Shown here: in pieces, positions 31,949 through 43,516 of the stretch
How positions within the stretch are numbered: the stretch's first letter is position 1
Layout: each line of letters opens with the position of its first letter
Assembly (NCBI GenBank): GCA_951394045.1
Contig: OX595993.1
Location: forward strand, 1,364,001 to 1,428,000
Source of the DNA: Nitzschia sp. DOCU1
Lineage: Eukaryota; Bacillariophyta; Bacillariophyceae; Bacillariales; Bacillariaceae
Length of the DNA: 64,000 nt
Direction: 5' to 3'
The notes under the pieces: model-generated
Databases searched by the model: none
What the model saw: the letters and a program-made list of their open reading frames with translations, nothing else
What the model was told of the DNA's origin: nothing
Made by a program: the position numbers and the translations under genes

Positions 31949-33725
31949 CTATCGCTCGTGATCGTGATGCATGGATTCGCTTTCATCCACTGCTTCCAAA
32001 GCAGCCGCCTCTTGATCGTTCTCCGGATCATTCTCGCTTACATCTCGTACTGTCGAACCTCCCTGGCTAATGTTGCCATTCTTTCGATTTCGGATACCGC
32101 CCTTGTGGCGGTTGTAAGCCTCCAGGTATTCCTTCTTGACCCCACTGTCCTTCGTATTCATGCCCCCGTGGTAGGAGATATCCAAACCAACCAACTCTTC
32201 CAGAGAGTCGGCTCGGAGCCAACCTTGGTAGTTGAGCCAGATGAAGAACGGGAACATGGTAAAGAACGTCCATCCAACGATGAAAAGAAGGGCGCAGACT
32301 TGAGCTCCCAAGAGGTGAGCATCCTTAAAGTCATAGAACCAACCGGCGTGTTCGGCCGAGCCGTAAGCGAGTTCCAACTTGTCTGGCGACGCCAAAAACC
32401 CAACAACAACGAGACCCCACATTCCATTGATCATATGCACCGGAATGGCATCGACAGCGTCATCGATACGAAGGCGAATTAGCAATTGCGATCCCCAAAT
32501 GTACAGCCAACCGGCGACAGTTCCAATGATAATGGCTGCCCAAGGCTCCACTAAGGCACAGCCAGCTGTAACGGCAACCAGACCAGACAATGCACCATTC
32601 ATGGCCATGGTCAAGTTGAAGCTCGGCTCCCCTGTTCGCCGTTCTTCCAGCCACAAGTTTGTGAACAGGGCTGAAACTCCACCACACGCCCCAGAAAGGG
32701 CCGTAGCAACCGCAGCGTTGGCAGCGTTCCTTCCAACCATATCGGCTCTCTCTAATACCAAGGCAGAGCCTCCATTGAACCCAAACCAGCCAAACCAAAG
32801 GATCATGGTTCCCAAAAGCTGCAGAGCAACGGAATGCCCAGGAAAGACTTTTGGGACTTCCAAGGGTTCCCCCTGAGAGTCGTAAAAGCGTCCTCTACGT
32901 GCACCCAACACAAGAGTGGCATATAGGGCTGTCGTCCCGCCTGTGATATGGACTACTCCACTGCCAGCAAAGTCAAGAGCTCCAACACCCAAGAAGGGGT
33001 CCACGTTGGATCCACTGAGGAACCCATTGCGCGACCACAAAGAGTGTGCAACCACTGGGTAGATGAAGCCGGCAAGGAAAACAGAGTAGCAGAGATAAGC
33101 TGCCATTTGGCAACGCTCTGCCAAAGTACCAGCCACGATGGTAACGGAAGTGGCGGAGAAGGCGTATTGGAAGAACCAAAACGCCGGCGAAGGTCCGGAC
33201 GATGCAAAGTCCGTGGTACCGATAAAGGTAGTATTCGTGGTTTCATTCTGCCCGCCAAAGGCAAATGCGTAGCCTGTAGGTGATTAACAGAAGAGACAAA
33301 TGAGTTTGAAGAAATATACGTTTGCGCGAGAATTGGGGCGTCATCGACCATGACAACCCCGATTCTCCTACCGGTAGGAACAAGTGGCAGAGACTAAGCC
33401 CCATGTGGGGCCTGCAATCAAAGCTGTCTCAACACAACTTACCAACCAAGAAGAAAGCGATGGCGGCACCACAAGCATCCAACAAATTCTTGAGCATGGT
33501 GTTTTGTACGTTTTTGATTCTGACCGCACCAGCACACAAAGTCGCAAATCCGGCCTGCATAAAGAAGATCAAACCACCGGAAAGCACCAAGAGAAAGCTT
33601 CTGAGGTTCTCCGCTCTGGCTACGTCCGCGGCCTGCAGGGCGTTGGAAACGCATTCCAAGAGCTCAGTTCCATCGCCATTGGAGTGAAGGTCTTGGCACG
33701 AGAGAAAGATGTTCGGATCCATCAT
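31949..33725 (-). CDS. AMT1: ammonium transporter (AMT family)
   Basis: Two exons, 33725-33443 and 33273-31949; the 169-bp intron (GTAAGT..CTACAG, phase 1) falls inside FFLVG|YAFAFGG. The product is 535 aa from the ATG at 33725 (a second ATG follows directly). Eleven hydrophobic segments can be followed. The AMT signature is present as DFAGSGVVHITGG, along with the pore motifs FGWFGFNGGSAL, DDAVDAIPVHMINGMWG and the GGxVHxxxG histidine. The ~80-residue hydrophilic C-terminus contains the conserved GLDISYHGG motif that couples subunits allosterically in plant AMT1, followed by a KKEYLEAYNRHK helix and an acidic His-rich end. It sits in the plasma membrane and imports NH4+ as a trimer. Diatoms carry several AMT1 genes, so paralogs are expected elsewhere. 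Confidence 0.95.
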
Positions 33726-34441
33726 GGTGTCTTTGCAAAAATAGCAAGTCATGAAACAATCGGCAACCACGTCCGATGTGGGCAATCTCGTTCGGGGCCA
33801 AAAACGCGTAGCGTTTATCGCGTATCGGTTGGATGGAGAGTGGGTGATTTGTGGAATCTCATGGGGAAAGGACACAGTCCACACATAGTTCCTGCTAAAC
33901 GAAAAACGCACTCCGTCAATTCCTTGTCCATTCTTCGTAACTTTCCTAACTGATTCCGTAGTAAGATAGACAAAGGCGCAGCGTTCCGCCCCGAGGAGCA
34001 GCCTCTTCTTATTGGTTTGGGGCGCATCCAATTATTCCAAGATTCTTAACGGAGTCTTGAAAACCCCCAAGAGTCCGGAGGACATATAAGTAAATGTACT
34101 AAATATTTCGAGTCATAGACTTTGTTGAACTTTCCATAAATATAAACATCTTGCTGAAACCGATAGTCCCAACAATTACTATCGACTTATCATGATCAAG
34201 GTGATTACAGAGTGTGAAATCGAGTCACGGAGAATCTAATAGCCGTGTGTATCTATTGCCCCACCATGCCTCAACATGCATTTACCACCACAACGAAAGG
34301 GGATGCATGGATACATCTGAACGGTATTCGCGCCATTTTGCTGGCCTTCTCCCGTGCATTTGCATCGGCACCTCCCATCTTTTTCCATGTTAACATTATT
34401 GGGTGATTGTCTGCCAGCCCTGCCATCTGGTCTCCAGCCAA
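33726..34441. other. divergent promoter region AMT / GST1
   Basis: About 715 bp upstream of both the ammonium transporter and the first GST. Its right part (34325-34390) is similar to the segment upstream of the second GST (35654-35720; tattcgcgccattttNctggcctt), marking a conserved 5' flank carried along in the GST duplication. Confidence 0.6.
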
Positions 34442-35344
34442 ATGATGCTTTCCGACGGATCCCCGAACAAAAGATTCAAAAGCGTCAAATCAGCGCTCTT
34501 TGAAGGCGACGAGCTATGGGAATCTTCTTGGAAGGAAGCCGTTGGAGAAGTGACAATCAAGAAACGCATGCACCCTGAAGGCGATATCAAGTTCATACTA
34601 TATTCCAGCTGGTTTTGTCCCTTTGCTCAACGAGCCTGGATTGCCGCCGAAGAATCAGGGGTCAACTATCGATGGGTCGAAATTGACCCCTACTACGTCG
34701 ATCCGAACAACCCAGGAGGATACACCCAAAAAGCGAAGACACTTGAGGAAAAAGGTCAAGATTGTCCAGCGTTTATCGAAGCGTCTCCAAGAGGATTAGT
34801 ACCGGCGCTTCAACAAGACGACAATGAAAAGGGTCCCGTGTTTCTGTGGGAATCCCTGCCCGTGACAGAATATATTGACGCCGTATTTGGAGGTGGAAAG
34901 CTTTTGAACCGTAGCGATCCATATTCGGTAGCAAGACAACAAATTTGGTGTGGCCACTGTACCGACCGCATCCAAAGGAACTACTTTCAAGCTTTGATGG
35001 CCCAGGACAAGGGGATCCACGAGAAGTTTGTGATTCGATTCTATGAGGAATGCCGGGCATTCGCTCGAGCCATGAGTGATGATGGACCCTACTTTGACGG
35101 AAAGGAATTCTCACTGGTGGATGTTGCCTTAGCTCCGTTTTGGCAGAGGATTGTTACCGTGGGGCCATTTTATTTTGGGTTGACTCTTCCTAAAGAACTC
35201 GAGTTTGAGCGTCTTGAAATATGGTGGGAAGTGGTCTCCGCACGGCCTTCGATCGCAGCAACAATTGTTTGTCAGCCCCGCTTAGTGTCGTCGTACTTGG
35301 ACTATTCCAAGAATGTGGCAACGAGCGATGCAGCTCGCAATTAA
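34442..35344 (+). CDS. glutathione S-transferase, omega-like (copy 1)
   Basis: Intronless, 300 aa from ATG 34442 (a second ATG at 34445 is equally possible; further upstream the frame has only GTG). The thioredoxin-fold N-domain carries SSWFCPFAQRAWIA with Cys59, the omega/dehydroascorbate-reductase-type catalytic cysteine. A cis-Pro region is present (PRGLVPAL), followed by the glutathione-binding LWESLPVTEYID. The all-helical C-domain follows (FSLVDVALAPFWQRI as the conserved N-capping/hydrophobic staple). There is an unusual ~45-residue N-terminal extension with WKEA..TIKKRMHPEGDIKF before the fold. Expected activities are glutathione-dependent thiol transfer, dehydroascorbate reduction or deglutathionylation in the cytosol. 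Tandem partner of the next gene. Confidence 0.88.
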   Translation: MMLSDGSPNKRFKSVKSALFEGDELWESSWKEAVGEVTIKKRMHPEGDIKFILYSSWFCPFAQRAWIAAEESGVNYRWVEIDPYYVDPNNPGGYTQKAKTLEEKGQDCPAFIEASPRGLVPALQQDDNEKGPVFLWESLPVTEYIDAVFGGGKLLNRSDPYSVARQQIWCGHCTDRIQRNYFQALMAQDKGIHEKFVIRFYEECRAFARAMSDDGPYFDGKEFSLVDVALAPFWQRIVTVGPFYFGLTLPKELEFERLEIWWEVVSARPSIAATIVCQPRLVSSYLDYSKNVATSDAARN

Positions 35345-35797
35345 TGGTGACGTAGATTTTGCTAGCTACGATAAGCGTTATCCATACTTTTGACTCCATG
35401 ATCAATGGTTGATGCTTTCATTCGTGACGGAAGCGCTACTTCTACTTGTACAAGCAATTGCTGGCCTCGGCGTCGGACCAGGAGTGGAGAAAGCACAGGA
35501 GAGAAAAGGATATTTTGGAGAAACATTACAGTAGTTGGGGAACCTACCAACATCGAGGTAGAGGAGGTTACCTGGTACGAGTACCTGGCACTATAACCGC
35601 AAAATGGCTATACGCCACAAAATCAGTATGATAGAATGCGTCGTCGCCAAGCATATTCGCGCCATTTTTCTGGCCTTCGTCCGTGCCTACCTATCGGCCA
35701 CCTCATTCATTTCTCCCCATCGCTTTACTTTCGACATCCTTTCATCAAAGCAAACTTCTTCTCAAAGATTGTTAACCAACCCCTTTATTCTGTCTCA

Positions 35798-36709
35798 ATG
35801 ATAGTTTCCGACGCGTCCCCAAACAAAAGAGCCAAAATTGTCAAATCAGCGCTCTTTGAAGGCGATGAGCTTTGGGCACCTTCGTGGAAGGAAGCCGGCG
35901 GAGAACTGACGCTCAAGAAACGCATGCATCCTGAAGGCGACATCAAGTTTACACTCTATTCCAGCTGGTTTTGTCCCTTTGCTCAACGAGCCTGGATTGC
36001 CGCCGAAGAATCAGGGGTCAACTATCGATGGGTCGAGATTGACCCCTACTACGTCGATCCGAGCAACCCGGGAGGATACACCAAAAAGGCCAAGACACTT
36101 GAGGAAAAACGTCAAGATTGTCCAGCGTTTATCGAAGCGTCTCCAAGAGGATTAGTACCGGCGCTTCAACAAGACGACAATGAAAAGGGTCCCGTGTTTC
36201 TGTGGGAATCCTTGCCCGTGACAGAATATATTGACGCCGTATTTGGAGGTGGAAAGCTTTTGAACCGTAGCGATCCATATTCGGTAGCAAGACAACAAAT
36301 TTGGTGTGGCCACTGTACCGACCGCGTCCAGAGGACATACTATCAAGCTTTGATGGCTCAGGACAAGGAGACCCGGGATGCATTTGTGAACCGATTCTAT
36401 GAGGAATGCCGGGCATTCGCTCGAGCCATGAGTGATGATGGACCCTACTTTGACGGAAAGGAATTCTCACTGGTGGATGTTGCCTTTGCGCCGTTTTGGC
36501 AGAGGATTGTTACGGTGGGTCCATTTTATTTTGGGCTAACGCTTCCCAATGAACCTGAGTTTGAGCGTCTTGAAAGGTGGTGGGAAGCCGTCTCTACGAG
36601 ACCTTCGGTTGCAGCAACGATTGTGTGTGAGCCCCGTCTAACGTCGACGTATGCAGACTACTCAAAGGGTACGGCGACGAGTGATGCAGCTCGCAACTAC
36701 ATCAAGTAG
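35798..36709 (+). CDS. glutathione S-transferase, omega-like (copy 2)
   Basis: Intronless, 303 aa from ATG 35798 (MIVSDASPNKR), which aligns with the start of copy 1. An in-frame ATG at 35636 would add 54 residues, but the matching sequence in copy 1 is interrupted by a stop, so this is taken as 5' UTR. Cys59 in WFCPFAQR, the PRGLVPAL and LWESLPVTEYID motifs and the C-domain are all kept. Protein identity to copy 1 is high by eye (close to nine in ten), with the N-terminal 50 residues and the segment after RVQRTYYQ most changed. The gene lies 1,356 bp downstream of copy 1 and in the same direction. It ends in AARNYIK, three residues longer. Confidence 0.88.
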   Translation: MIVSDASPNKRAKIVKSALFEGDELWAPSWKEAGGELTLKKRMHPEGDIKFTLYSSWFCPFAQRAWIAAEESGVNYRWVEIDPYYVDPSNPGGYTKKAKTLEEKRQDCPAFIEASPRGLVPALQQDDNEKGPVFLWESLPVTEYIDAVFGGGKLLNRSDPYSVARQQIWCGHCTDRVQRTYYQALMAQDKETRDAFVNRFYEECRAFARAMSDDGPYFDGKEFSLVDVAFAPFWQRIVTVGPFYFGLTLPNEPEFERLERWWEAVSTRPSVAATIVCEPRLTSTYADYSKGTATSDAARNYIK

Positions 36710-37608
36710 ATTCTGCTACTAGGCTCGCTTTATCCCTACTTTTGACTCCAGCTTTGATTGCTGCTGTTTACATGTCTATGGACGAAGCGCAACTTCTAGT
36801 AGAAATTGCTAGCTTATGCCTCTGACCAGGAGTGGAGAAAGCACAAGAGATACATAGAGCGTTTTTGGAGAAACATTAGGCTAAAAGAAGCTACAACTAC
36901 TACAAACGGCGCTTACCAAATATAACTGCCCCCCTCAACTAACCTCCCAACCATAGCATCCGGGTGTCCGTCCGTCCTCCGATCTTCCGGTTGTGCGTGT
37001 CCGCCGTCCGCCTCCATCCAACTTCGCCCCGCCACGGACATTCGCGAACACCATGACGCGGCCAATCGCTGGCGAAAGCTCTACCCGTTGAATTGAGTGC
37101 GCGAGCTCGTCGCTAGTTATTTTCGCGGCGGGACACCTCGCCATTTAGATTGGATCACTTGGAAGTCGCCGAGGGAGACATCGTGTGCAGTGTGTTCGGT
37201 GTGTGAGAGGACATGAAATTGTATGTTGCGGTGTATGTGAAACCAACAGAACCTCTCCGGGAAGCAGCAGCGAATGCTGGCCGCTGCCCCGGTCCCCACA
37301 AACCATCCTTCGAAACACATCCATTGTAATGTCAGTAGTCTACTGATCATTCATATTACCACATTATCGTTATTTGTCTTTGTTACACTTTGTGCCCACG
37401 CACTACGCCACACCCGATCTTTGCAGTTGCTGTAGCTGATCCTCCGGTGACGATTGTTGTGCGTGTAGTAAACCTACCGTGGTCTTCGTAGAGGTTCTGG
37501 AATCGTGCGGAAGGAGTTCCTGTTGACCATCATTGTCTCCATCCACTGCCGCCCCGCTTGCTATTCAACATCCGATCGGCTTTGGAGCCAGACTGATCAT
37601 TGTCAACC
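36710..37608. other. intergenic region upstream of ISWI
   Basis: Contains the diverged 3' flank of the GST duplication (to ~36880), then ~700 bp of promoter and 5' UTR. Small frames on both strands have no support. Confidence 0.45.
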
Positions 37609-40600
37609 ATGGCGCCGCAAGTGAAAAAGGCCAAGACGGCCTTCCTGTACTACCAGGGAGACCAGCTCTCGGCGATCCGAAAGGAGCTGGGGCTCAGCAT
37701 GGGGGATGCCATGACAGAGGTAAGCTCATGACGACCTGAATGACTTTTTATTGTTGCTGCCCCTCTAGCTCGCAATGACATCAGAGGCTCTAGTAGACAT
37801 TGCACCTGACTGATACGCAATACTCTGTTTCTAATATCGCTGCTTTGTCATTCTACAGCTTGCCGCTCGATGGAGGACCCTGACCGATGAGGCGAAGAAA
37901 AAGTATTATGATATGGAGGCGGAGGATCGAGAGCGATTCGAGAAGGAGTCTGCTGAGGCCGATGCCTTGCGGTTGGAAGAGCAGGAAGCCCGCCGTAAGG
38001 CTTTAATAGTCCAAGACGGAGAAGATTCTCGCAGTCGCGGTGCCCGGAAGTCACTCGACGAGGAGCGTCAACGTGCCCAGGACGAGAGAGAACGGCGAAG
38101 ACAGCTGCGAGAGGCCGAAATGGACGAAGACGAACGAGCAGAACGAGATCGACTCAGGGACCTCAAGCGCAAGGAAACGGAAGAGCGTCAACGCAAGCGC
38201 GCCGAAGAAGAGAAAGCTTTGGCTAAGATACAAAAGAAGTTAGATAAGGAAGATGCGAAGAAGGCTGCTCATCGTCTTGAGTATCTTTTCAAGCAGTCTC
38301 CCATCTTTGCCAAACTGAAAATGGGCAAGGGTAGCATGGACGACGATCCTGAAGATAACGTCGAGGAAGAAAAGAAGGAAAGTAGCAGCAGAAGTGGACG
38401 GCGAAAGGCCGCAGCTGCATCTGCATCTGCGAATAAGCCACACCATATCCACGAAAAGGACTCGGCTGGAGAAGAGGAGGACGAAGATGACGATAGCGAC
38501 CAACACGTTTTCCTCACAAAACAGCCCACCTGCATCAAAGGCGGAAATCTCAAACCGTACCAACTCGAGTCTTTGAATTGGATGATTCACCTGGCTGAAA
38601 AGGGTCTCAATGGTATTTTGGCCGATGAGGTAAGTAGACGGAAGTCTTCCACAAGGGAATGCATTAACACCCGGGCGCTCACTCTCTGGACTTCTTTACT
38701 CGCAGATGGGTCTTGGAAAAACGCTTCAAAGTATTTCCATCCTCGCTTATCATTATGAGTACCTCAAAATCCAGGGGCCTCATCTCATTGCAGTCCCAAA
38801 GTCTACACTTTCCAACTGGATGAATGAATTGAAACGATGGTGTCCTAGTCTTCGTGCCATTCGATTTCATGGGTCTCGAGAAGACCGCGAGCAAATGATT
38901 GAAGAGTACTTCACAAAGGAGGCTGCTGCCCATGATGGCAAGCGACCCACGACGCAAATCATGAATGAACACGGCGAGCTAGTCGATGATAACTCTGACA
39001 ACCCCCGCCAGTGGGATGTATGTGTGACAACTTATGAAGTTTGTAACGCCGAGAAAAGGGTGCTTCAAATGTTCGCATGGAAATACCTTGTCATTGACGA
39101 AGCTCACCGTCTTAAAAACGATGTCAGTATGTTCAGTCAGACTGTTCGCAGTTTCCGCACAGCAAACCGATTGCTGCTCACAGGGTATGTACAGACAATA
39201 GCCTTGCCCATCGCCGAAGCTGACTTCGCAATTTACTAACCTTTTTCTCCTTTGACAGAACACCGCTTCAGAACAACCTTCACGAGCTGTGGGCTCTACT
39301 GAACTTTTTGCTTCCGGATATTTTCTCTTCGGCCGATCAATTCGATGAATGGTTCAACTTGGAAATCGACGATGACGAAGCAAAGAAAAATATGATTTCG
39401 CAGCTTCACAAGATTCTGCGACCTTTTATGCTTCGAAGACTAAAGGCGGACGTTGCCAAGGGATTGCCCCCAAAGACGGAGACAATTATCATGGTGGGAA
39501 TGTCCAAGATGCAAAAGCAGCTGTACAAAAAGCTTCTGCTGCGAGATTTGGATACGTTTACGGGAAACAATGCTGGAAAAAATCGCACCGCCGTTTTGAA
39601 TATCGTCATGCAGCTTCGGAAATGCTGTGGTCACCCATATCTGTTCGAGGGCGTCGAAGATCGTACATTGGACCCTCTGGGTGAGCACTTGGTCGAGAAC
39701 TGTGGTAAATTGGTAATGGTGGACCGGCTACTGAAGCGTCTGAAGGAACGCGAATCTCGCGTCTTGATTTTCACGCAAATGACGCGCGTTCTAGATATCT
39801 TGGAAGATTTCATGAATATGCGTGGATACGAGGTAAGCAAATATCGAATGTCACTAGAGCCGTTCTGGATTCGCATCACACTTATCTGTGACCTGTGCTT
39901 CAGTACTGCCGCATCGATGGTAATACCACCTATGAGGATCGTGAGAGTGCCATTGATACCTTCAACGCACCCAATAGCGAAAAATTCTGCTTCATCCTGT
40001 CTACACGTGCTGGTGGTCTTGGAATCAACTTGCAGACGGCAGATACGTGTATACTTTATGATTCCGACTGGAACCCTCAGCAAGATCTCCAAGCCCAAGA
40101 TAGATGTCATCGTCTGGGTCAGAAGAAACCAGTAAGCATCTACCGTCTTGTCAGCGAAAACACAATCGAAGAGAAGATTGTGGAGCGTGCGCAACAGAAG
40201 TTGAAGCTCGATGCCATGGTCGTGCAGCAGGGTCGTCTGAAGGATAAGGACAAAGTCAGCAAAGAGGAAATGATGGCGGCAGTGCGGTTTGGTGCCGACG
40301 CTGTGTTCAGGTCAGAAGAGTCTACCATCACTGACGAAGATATCGAAGTGATTTTGGAGCGTGGGAAGGTCAAGACGAAAGAACTGGCTGAGAAGATTCA
40401 AAAAGCTGAGAAAGGAGATCTCTTGGACTTTCGCTTGGACGGCGGTATTTCTGCACAAACTTTCGAGGGTATCGACTATAGCGACAAAGATTTGCGGGAC
40501 CAGCTACGGTTGCTGGCGGCCAATTCAATAGGGAAACGAGAAAGGCGACCGCCCCCTACTGGTTACAACCCGATTATGCACCCCAAGAAGTCGATGATTG

Positions 40601-42610
40601 TCAACAATCGCCGTATCAAACTGCCAAAGAATCTTCGGTTGCCTCCCATGGAAGACCATCACTTCTACAATCGAGAACGGCTGTTGGAGCTTGGAAGACT
40701 TGAATTCGAGACGTATGCCACTCTGCGTGAGGCAGGTAAGCTCCCTCCTCGAGAATACCTGGAAAGGGCGAGAACCCTCTTGCCCGACGAACTAGGTCAG
40801 GAGAAGATTGAGTTGCTCGACGAGGGATTTGGCCATTGGACGAGAAGTCAGTATTTCCACTTTATCAAGGCAAACGCGAAGTATGGTCGGGATGACATTG
40901 AATCGATTGCTGCCGACATGGACATGCCCAAGGAAGAAGTCGCCCCATACAGCGAAGCATTTTGGAAATATGGGCCAACTGAACTGAAGGACGAATGGGA
41001 GCGGGTCGTTTCAAGTATCGAGAAAGGCGAGAAGAAGATTGCGAAGCAAAAGAAGCTCACTGGACTTCTTTCCAAGTTTGTCGAGACGTTTGATGACGCT
41101 CGCAACGAGATGACCTTTGCCAACAAAGGTACAACGCACTTTGCATCGGAACAAGATCGTGCTCTCCTTTGTGCAGTCAATGCGAGCGGTTACGGCAATT
41201 GGGACTCTGTTCGTGAAACCATCCGTAACGACGAGCGGCTTAAGTTTCAGCACACAGTACAGGGAATGACCACCGCGATGATCACAAAACGTTGTGACTA
41301 TCGTATGCGTCAGTTGGAAAGAGAGTTGGAGGCCCGCCAAAAGACGCTGAAGGCCAAGAGGCCACCCAACGTCCAAGCCGCGATGGATGCACTAACCGGA
41401 ATCCAGCAAATGGAAGCTTGGGAAAAGCGCACCAGGGAGCGTGAATTGCGGGGCGAACCGGCTGCACCCTTGGATGAACTGGACGCTGAAGTCAATCAGA
41501 TTCTGCGGGAGAAACTCGCGGAGCGCGATCCATGTGTCTCGAGATTACGAGAGATTGAAGCCCAAGTTGCTCGAGCTTTGATCGTGGCAGAAGAAACAAA
41601 AGCAGGCATTTACAGAGGAGATCAGGTAAGAATCAAAAGGTTTTATGGCACCCGGTTGTTATTTGGCATACCTAACACGGCTTGCTTTGGCTCGGCAGTA
41701 TGTCAACTATTCCAACATTGCTTTGAAAACCGTTGCCCCCGCTGGCGCGGCTGCCGATGATGTCCCTCCCGAGATTGAAAATGGCGAAATCGAAGCCAGA
41801 ATCAATCAAGAGGTGCTGAGAGTTCCCGAATGTGGGCAGTGCGCCAACTGCACTGAAACCAGCAAGGCGAGGAAACTCTGCGTCAAGCGCCTACAGACTC
41901 GCAAGAAGCTAGTAGCTGCGGAAACTGCAAAGATTTATTCTGAGAATAAGGGCAAGAAAGGAAAGAAGCGAAAGCAGGAAAAAATGACCCAATTCCCGAA
42001 TCCCAAGAAGCCGAAGATTTCCCCAGCTCCAAAGAAAAAGATACCCAAGATGATGAAAACAGCCAACGGCCAAGTCAAACCCCGCGTCACTTCCCAAGGA
42101 AACAAACGCATGGCTATCCCCGACGAGCACTTTCCAGAGTTTTGCAGGCGCATTGGTGCTACGGGTACCGGCGAGCGCATGAAATTGATCAATCAGTTTG
42201 CAGAGGAGCACCCGACAGTCTCTGTTCGTCAAGTGACTCTGAAGTTGGGCGAGATCACCACAAAGGAGATGCCTGCCTGTGTTAAGCCGAGCGAGGAACA
42301 GAAGAAGCAGGGCCGAGCCTTTATGTTTTATCTGCGACCGCGTTTTTATAAGTACTTGCCCCCGGAGGAGCGTCCTGAAGGGTGGGAAAAGTACGCGGAA
42401 CTGGATGAAAAGGCGTGGCAGTCGGAGCAAGCCGAGCGCAAACGTAAGAGAGCTGAAAAGGGAGAGGGAAACTCTGAATTCATGGATAGTGCCAGCAATA
42501 TTTCACCTTCGGTTGGTGACGGTGATGGCGACGATGATGATGACGAAGGAGGGGATGAAACGGAAGACGAAGGGGCGGAGAGAGCGCCGAAGCGCCTCAA
42601 GGTGGAGTAA
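37609..42610 (+). CDS. ISWI: ISWI-type SNF2 chromatin-remodelling ATPase with HMG box
   Basis: Six exons: 37609-37719, 37859-38629, 38706-39184, 39259-39832, 39904-41625 and 41699-42610 (introns 139, 76, 74, 71 and 73 bp). The product is 1,522 aa, well above the ~1,050 of animal ISWI. Order: HMG-box-like domain at 6-70 ([14 protein letters not shown]...[16 protein letters not shown]); basic coiled coil 75-170; SNF2 ATPase with DEMGLGKT (293-300), DEAH (415-418), TGTPLQNN and the helicase-C motifs [11 protein letters not shown] and [11 protein letters not shown]; a HAND region; SANT (~953-1000) and SLIDE (~1055-1110). The final 300 residues hold a CGQCANC half-CXXC cluster near 1264, Lys-rich NLSs and an acidic end. 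It slides and spaces nucleosomes in the nucleus. HMG and CXXC-like additions suggest intrinsic DNA recognition. Confidence 0.93.
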
Positions 42611-43516
42611 AAAAACTAGAAGTGTCATAGACGAGACTATAGCACATTTTGTTACAATCAGCAACCTACTTGTAGTCTAGAACTTCTCTATCTTTTTAGT
42701 TCGAGAGTAGCGCTATCAGAGAGCTAGAAGTCTGTAGCTAAAGTCTCGGTTCTACATTGCTCTACTCTGAGCGGCATCAGGCAGCGGGGCAATGGTTGGT
42801 TGATCTCCGGGTGCCTTCCAAGATGTACGTATGTAATGAAGGATGCACTCTTACGTTGCAGCTAGGTACTTGCCGACCAATAGATAGCGCCAGTTTTGGT
42901 TGAACCCCGATCATTCATGACGATTGCTTCTACGAAGGCCTGGTAGAAGTTAACTTTCCCCCGATCCGCTTGATCGGGGTAATGTTCGCTCGGGCGGGAC
43001 GTCAGCGTACGAAAGATACGGATTCCTCCGTATGCATCGGCGAAACTCATGCCGAGGCCTCCCGCTGAGGCGCGCACGCGCCGGATGTACTAGGCCCGCG
43101 TAGAATTCTACACGTTCGATGATGTGGCGCGAAACCATATGGGTTGGCGAGGCGGCAATTACGCACCATCCCGCCCGCTCTATCCATTCATTTGGCTATT
43201 CGTCCCCCATCATCATCATTGTTTCTTTCTCTCTTCGTGCTGATAGATGAGATAAGATTTAACAGTGAGGATCGCATTTCTACTACAGTTGGATATTCGT
43301 GGAAAGCAACGCTTGCTTTCAGTCTAATCTTTGCTGTCAGTTGTCGAGGCTTGCGATTGAGTTTGGCTTGCTAGAGAACTCTTTCCTGGTGAACATTCAT
43401 CACTCATCAAAGTCTACACAAATCGGCTTCAAAGATTATTAGTGGTATCGATCCATCCACCGCAACACTACAATCGTCTTACTTATTGCTTCTGAAGCCA
43501 CCATTATCAAGTCAAA
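42611..43516. other. 0.9 kb intergenic region
   Basis: Lies between ISWI and the orphan gene. It includes a CpG-rich patch at 42955-43090 with a short inverted repeat (ccgatccgcttgatcggg), but no tRNA, snRNA or protein gene that I can support. Confidence 0.4.

Larger units (their letters stand above)
34320..36880 (+). repeat. tandem gene duplication (two ~1.35 kb GST units)
   Basis: The similarity between the two GST loci extends outside the coding sequence: upstream (34325-34390 with 35654-35720) and downstream (accaggagtggagaaagcac near 35479 and near 36826, then tttttggagaaacatta). Coding offset is 1,356 bp. This defines an ancient tandem duplication whose central coding parts have stayed nearly identical. 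Confidence 0.8.

Noticed and set aside
42955..43090. Structured RNA candidate in a CpG-rich patch with an inverted repeat
   Set aside because: Only one short hairpin; no match to 5S rRNA, snRNA or tRNA features.
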